Positions 61,185-64,000 of a stretch of DNA of 64,000 nucleotides are shown one piece after another. Made by a program: the position numbers and the translations under genes. The DNA comes from Gimesia fumaroli (lineage in GTDB: Bacteria; Planctomycetota; Planctomycetia; Planctomycetales; Planctomycetaceae): the NCBI RefSeq assembly GCF_007754425.1, contig NZ_CP037452.1, forward strand, positions 7,543,164 to 7,607,163, read 5' to 3'. The notes under the pieces were generated by a model. It did not search any database, had not been told where the DNA came from, and saw nothing but the letters and a program-made list of their open reading frames with translations. Position 1 is the stretch's first letter. The number at the start of each line of letters is the position of its first letter.

Positions 61185-61221
61185 CAAAAAAAGTTGAGCC
61201 CGCGTAAAATCGGGCTCAACT
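61185..61221 (-). terminator. strong intrinsic terminator of the caspase-like gene
   Basis: 11-bp perfect stem (AGTTGAGCCCG 61192-61202; CGGGCTCAACT 61211-61221) with an 8-base loop. Followed on the minus strand by a run of seven T. It lies 12 bases past the stop at 61233. Confidence 0.85.
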
Positions 61222-61232
61222 GAAATATATTC

Positions 61233-62849
61233 TTAACTGAAAGTATAATCTGTATGACTTTCAGCAACCTGTGGAGATTTGCCGCCCGTTTTTATAACAA
61301 TGGGCCCCCCTGTTCCACTGGTAGGTTTCTTGGCAGTAAATGAAATTGAAATCTCAGTCCAGTTTGTGCTGCCTGTTGCCAGTGTCTGGTCCGTACCAGC
61401 AATAGAGATACTGCCGGCAGTTTTTCCCAGATTTATGCCGTTCAACGTGTAAGCGCTTCCATCTTTTAATTCTGTGACAGGTCCTGTTGCATCCTGTACG
61501 GACAGGATTAGAGGGGTGTTGGAAATATATGCCTGTAATTCATTGACCAGTAACTGGTATTCTGAATCATCGGCAATGGATGCCAGGTCGCCTGCGTATT
61601 TGCGAATCCAATTCGGTACAACGAATAAAAAAGTATCTTTATGCAGCTGTAAGTCAAATGACCCTTTCTGGACTTTTACACAAGGCGAAACATCAACCAC
61701 GGTTTTCACCTGATCTTCGTCAAGATAGAAATACAATACATTGACTAGAGGCATTCCAAATAGATACTCACACACAAAAAGCAGGTTGCCAATCTTGTGA
61801 TGTTTCGAAGTACGGCTGTAGGAAACCGAGGCCTGCTTCCCCATAGCATTCAAGGATGCCATTAAGGCTGCAGCGCCAACTCCGTCAGTCAACACAACGC
61901 CGAGGACTGCTTCAATAAATTCGATATTAAACGTAGCTGATATTGTATCTTTATGAAAATGCAAATCTTCTTTGTGAACATTAACGAATAGTCCAGAGCG
62001 GTTTACTAGCGCATCCAGAGCCTCATAATCATAGATTGAATAATAATCAGAGAATTTGTAAGGTGGCGTGGCACCAGGTTTTGGTAAACTGGTAATGGCT
62101 TTTGTCATGGCTGCGAAAAACACCGCCACCTCTTCAAATAACTCCTGGGCAGACGGGTTGATTTGTGAAGTGATAGGCTCTGTTGAAGATAACATCACAT
62201 TTCCGGTCTCATTGAAAACATAATATTTTTCTGCCGGTTGATTGTATTTCGCTGCATTGCTGGAAGGAGATTTCAACGTCCTCGCAGGCCATTTTTTGGC
62301 GGGTGGTGTGGGTGGTGGAGTGCCTCCTGCTTTTGAAGCGAGAGAAACTGCATTTCCGCCTCTTACAACATGAGCTGTCAGTTCCACGTTGTGGTCGAGT
62401 CCGCCTGGCGAAGGGAATGGGTGTGTGATACTAACAGCTCTCGTATAACCATAAATGGTCAACCCGATCAACTGCCCGCGGCGCTCCAGTTCCACACAGA
62501 GTGCTGCAGCAAAGCTGGTCATGGAATCTGCGCAGACTTCCATTAGAATGGGTCCTGTATAGCCTGCCGGTAAATTGGCAATGAGCAAGTCAGCTAACTG
62601 TGAAACATTCCAGGACCAACTCACCGGCCCATTGAGATTCGCATCGCCAATTTCTGAATCATTACCGTGTCCGGTAATACAGAGTACTTCGCCCGGTTGT
62701 ATCTGGCTAAGTAATGCGCGCATCGCGACAGTTGCTGCCGGGTTCCCCCCCTGGTTCAGTATTTCAACTGTCCCCCACGCAGCACTATTGGAACCAGGAT
62801 CGTTTACCCAATCAATTACAGCCTGGTCCTGAGTCAATACAATCAGCAT
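61233..62849 (-). CDS. caspase-like (clan CD) protein with unknown central domain and IPT/TIG-like end
   Basis: A 538-residue protein without signal peptide. The first ~150 residues resemble a caspase/CHAT-type protease core. A Rossmann-like LIVLTQDQAVIDWV start leads to GEVLCITGHGND (His61-Gly) and then ILMEVCADSM (Cys106), the spacing and context of the His-Cys dyad. A Pro-rich linker (~170-185) leads to ~240 residues of mixed alpha/beta sequence that I do not recognise. The last ~90 residues look like an IPT/TIG domain (YTLNGINLGKTAGSISIAG). The start is ATG at 62849, with GAGGTG four bases upstream. It is a single-gene unit with its own terminator. Confidence 0.7.
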   Translation of the reverse strand: MLIVLTQDQAVIDWVNDPGSNSAAWGTVEILNQGGNPAATVAMRALLSQIQPGEVLCITGHGNDSEIGDANLNGPVSWSWNVSQLADLLIANLPAGYTGPILMEVCADSMTSFAAALCVELERRGQLIGLTIYGYTRAVSITHPFPSPGGLDHNVELTAHVVRGGNAVSLASKAGGTPPPTPPAKKWPARTLKSPSSNAAKYNQPAEKYYVFNETGNVMLSSTEPITSQINPSAQELFEEVAVFFAAMTKAITSLPKPGATPPYKFSDYYSIYDYEALDALVNRSGLFVNVHKEDLHFHKDTISATFNIEFIEAVLGVVLTDGVGAAALMASLNAMGKQASVSYSRTSKHHKIGNLLFVCEYLFGMPLVNVLYFYLDEDQVKTVVDVSPCVKVQKGSFDLQLHKDTFLFVVPNWIRKYAGDLASIADDSEYQLLVNELQAYISNTPLILSVQDATGPVTELKDGSAYTLNGINLGKTAGSISIAGTDQTLATGSTNWTEISISFTAKKPTSGTGGPIVIKTGGKSPQVAESHTDYTFS

Positions 62850-63099
62850 GTTGCACCTCACAAAATCAATAAAATGAGAAAGGTTAAGTGTGATCACTGA
62901 ATTGAACAAGGATGATCACCTTGAAATGTAGAGGCATTGACGATAGTGGTCGAAGGATCAATAGTCAACAAAAACACCTATGTGATAATAAAAATAGTAG
63001 CTTGTTGTTCAATGGGTAATTTGTGACAGTGTGTGTACCAGCGAAAATACCTGATTGCATTCGGTACCACCCTGTGACTGTGTGTTGAGAGCGAGCGAT

Positions 63100-63531
63100 T
63101 CACTTACCTGATTCTGCGCTCTGTTCCACATTGCCGCCCAACTGTAGATGAACGACTGGCTGATAGGGGTTGTCTGTATACAGTTCAAGTTCTGTTTTGA
63201 ACTGACCGGCTGCCGTTGCTTTGAATAACACATAAAACCTGCCGCTCCGACCAGTCGGGATGGTGATCGGCAGCCCTTCGGTGGAAGCACATCCGCAAAG
63301 TGTGCAGGGAACCATCGCTCCGATGAGTTGAAGCGGTTGACGGGTCGGATTATGGATTGTCACTTTCTGCTTTGACGTCTCGTGTGCGGAGATGTTTTTA
63401 AATTCACATTGTGGAGCCACAATCTGCGGCGCGCCAAAGAGAGAGGTAGTGAAGAAAATTACTGCCACAATGAAAACACTACCAAAGTAGACGGAGAGGG
63501 CAACCTTCAGTTTGCTGAATTCTATTTTCAT
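63100..63531 (-). CDS. membrane-anchored DUF1573-like protein
   Basis: A 143-residue protein with one N-terminal membrane segment (about residues 10-32) and an outer Ig-like region of the DUF1573 type. The region has HETSKQKVTIHNPTRQPLQLIGAMVPCTLCGC and FKATAAGQFKTELELYTDN. The CTLCGC cluster recalls the CSCG region of the family. Its ATG overlaps the upstream stop as ATGA (63528-63531), so the two are cotranslated. Confidence 0.75.
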   Translation of the reverse strand: MKIEFSKLKVALSVYFGSVFIVAVIFFTTSLFGAPQIVAPQCEFKNISAHETSKQKVTIHNPTRQPLQLIGAMVPCTLCGCASTEGLPITIPTGRSGRFYVLFKATAAGQFKTELELYTDNPYQPVVHLQLGGNVEQSAESGK

Positions 63532-64000
63532 GATTGAACCTTCTGGCGTTGTGTTGTACGACTACGTTTCATGATGACCCAAAGGACGATCAGAAACAGC
63601 AGAATTCCGTTGCCGATCAAGAACCACTGGATCGGGGTTCTCATGCTAGACGGGGATGCCGTCAGTGGTGTGTCGGGTAAGCCGTAGCGCGATAACAGAA
63701 ACACAGAATCGTCCACAGTGCCGAGGGAGAAGTCCGTTAGATTCGCGGTATGATCTTCACTGATCGGCTGCATGTCGGCATGGTAGTGTATCGCCTTGAG
63801 TTTGCATTTCTCGAGAAACGGTATCGTTCCTTTCTGTATCGAACGAAAGGTGTTCTTGCCGGTATAAATTGAGTAATTCGTGGGCGAGTAATCACAGCGG
63901 TAATGATATTCCAGCACGGCCCAGTTCAGACGAGGGGCAAATACAACATGCCCACTGGAAATAGACCAGGGATCGTTGGTCAGTTGAAAGTCCAGCGCGA
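63528..64000 (-). CDS. C-terminal part of a membrane protein (5' end beyond window)
   Basis: The minus-strand frame is open to base 64000 without a stop, so the start lies outside the window; the GTG at 63917 is internal. The visible 156 residues are mostly outer domain (ALDFQLTNDPWSISSG..., YHYRCDYSPTNYSIYTGKNTF). One membrane helix (IQWFLIGNGILLFLIVLWVIM) and a basic cytoplasmic tail follow. The family is not recognised. It overlaps the DUF1573-like gene by four bases (ATGA). Confidence 0.7.
   Translation of the reverse strand, partial: ALDFQLTNDPWSISSGHVVFAPRLNWAVLEYHYRCDYSPTNYSIYTGKNTFRSIQKGTIPFLEKCKLKAIHYHADMQPISEDHTANLTDFSLGTVDDSVFLLSRYGLPDTPLTASPSSMRTPIQWFLIGNGILLFLIVLWVIMKRSRTTQRQKVQS

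Noticed and set aside
1-64000. tRNA, rRNA and CRISPR array search by eye
   Set aside because: No cloverleaf, rRNA-like segment or regularly spaced direct-repeat array was seen. A tRNAscan or CRISPR finder would be decisive.

Overview
The window looks like a chromosomal segment of a planctomycete. Families typical of that phylum are present: a DUF1549/DUF1553 cytochrome-like protein, a DUF1501 protein and a PPC-domain protein in one operon (55584-61159), Tat-exported oxidoreductase-like proteins, a cytoplasmic leucine-rich-repeat protein, an ECF sigma/anti-sigma pair and a large PAS kinase. A Gimesia/Planctomyces-like genus is my inference; no rRNA or other phylogenetic marker is in view. I found no tRNA, rRNA or CRISPR array.

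Region by region. 1-7107: the tail of a tRNA methylthiotransferase, thymidylate kinase, an FAD dehydrogenase, a DUF374 acyltransferase, a degenerate AAA+ regulator and a KDG-type sugar kinase. 7108-7714 holds no gene but contains a long double-armed hairpin that could be a structured RNA. 7715-15848: mixed metabolism (an orphan NuoN-like membrane protein, an MDR reductase, a Nudix protein, trpC, a CPBP protease, a lipoprotein hydrolase, a methyltransferase). 16456-27433: signalling and envelope genes, including a 1025-residue membrane sensor fused directly to a sigma-54 activator, a pyruvyltransferase-family protein, a transglutaminase-like protein, a five-PAS histidine kinase and a ClC antiporter. 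27530-32731: small membrane proteins, SMI1/KNR4, TRIC, an enolase-superfamily enzyme, and intergenic DNA rich in palindromes.

32860-37457 is the best resolved event. An IS4-family element (33127-37310, 14-bp terminal inverted repeats, 9-bp target duplication) split a small membrane-protein gene. An IS66 element (34637-37098, 8-bp target duplication) later inserted upstream of the IS4 transposase. Removing the IS4 unit and one duplication restores an uninterrupted in-frame 134-codon gene.

37720-50350: a Tat protein, archaeal-type phosphoglycerate mutase, a ferritin-like protein, a lone GroES-like protein, XdhC, EboE, an ECF sigma/anti-sigma/third-protein operon, a lectin-fold secreted protein and an alpha/beta hydrolase. 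50580-55252: the LRR protein; a leftward run of a Rieske-PSP1 fusion, an M19 dipeptidase and an SDR enzyme; and a 5'-nucleotidase-like HAD protein. 55253-61159: a structured leader followed by the DUF1549-DUF1501-PPC operon. 61233-64000: a protein with a caspase-like His/Cys dyad, an unrecognised central region and an IPT/TIG-like end, then a DUF1573-like protein overlapping a truncated membrane protein.

The most unusual items are the nested insertion with its reconstructable gene, three intergenic hairpins with compensatory base changes, the candidate structured RNA at 7379-7527, the motif-dead sigma-54-type regulator next to an intact membrane-bound one, and the caspase-like multidomain protein.
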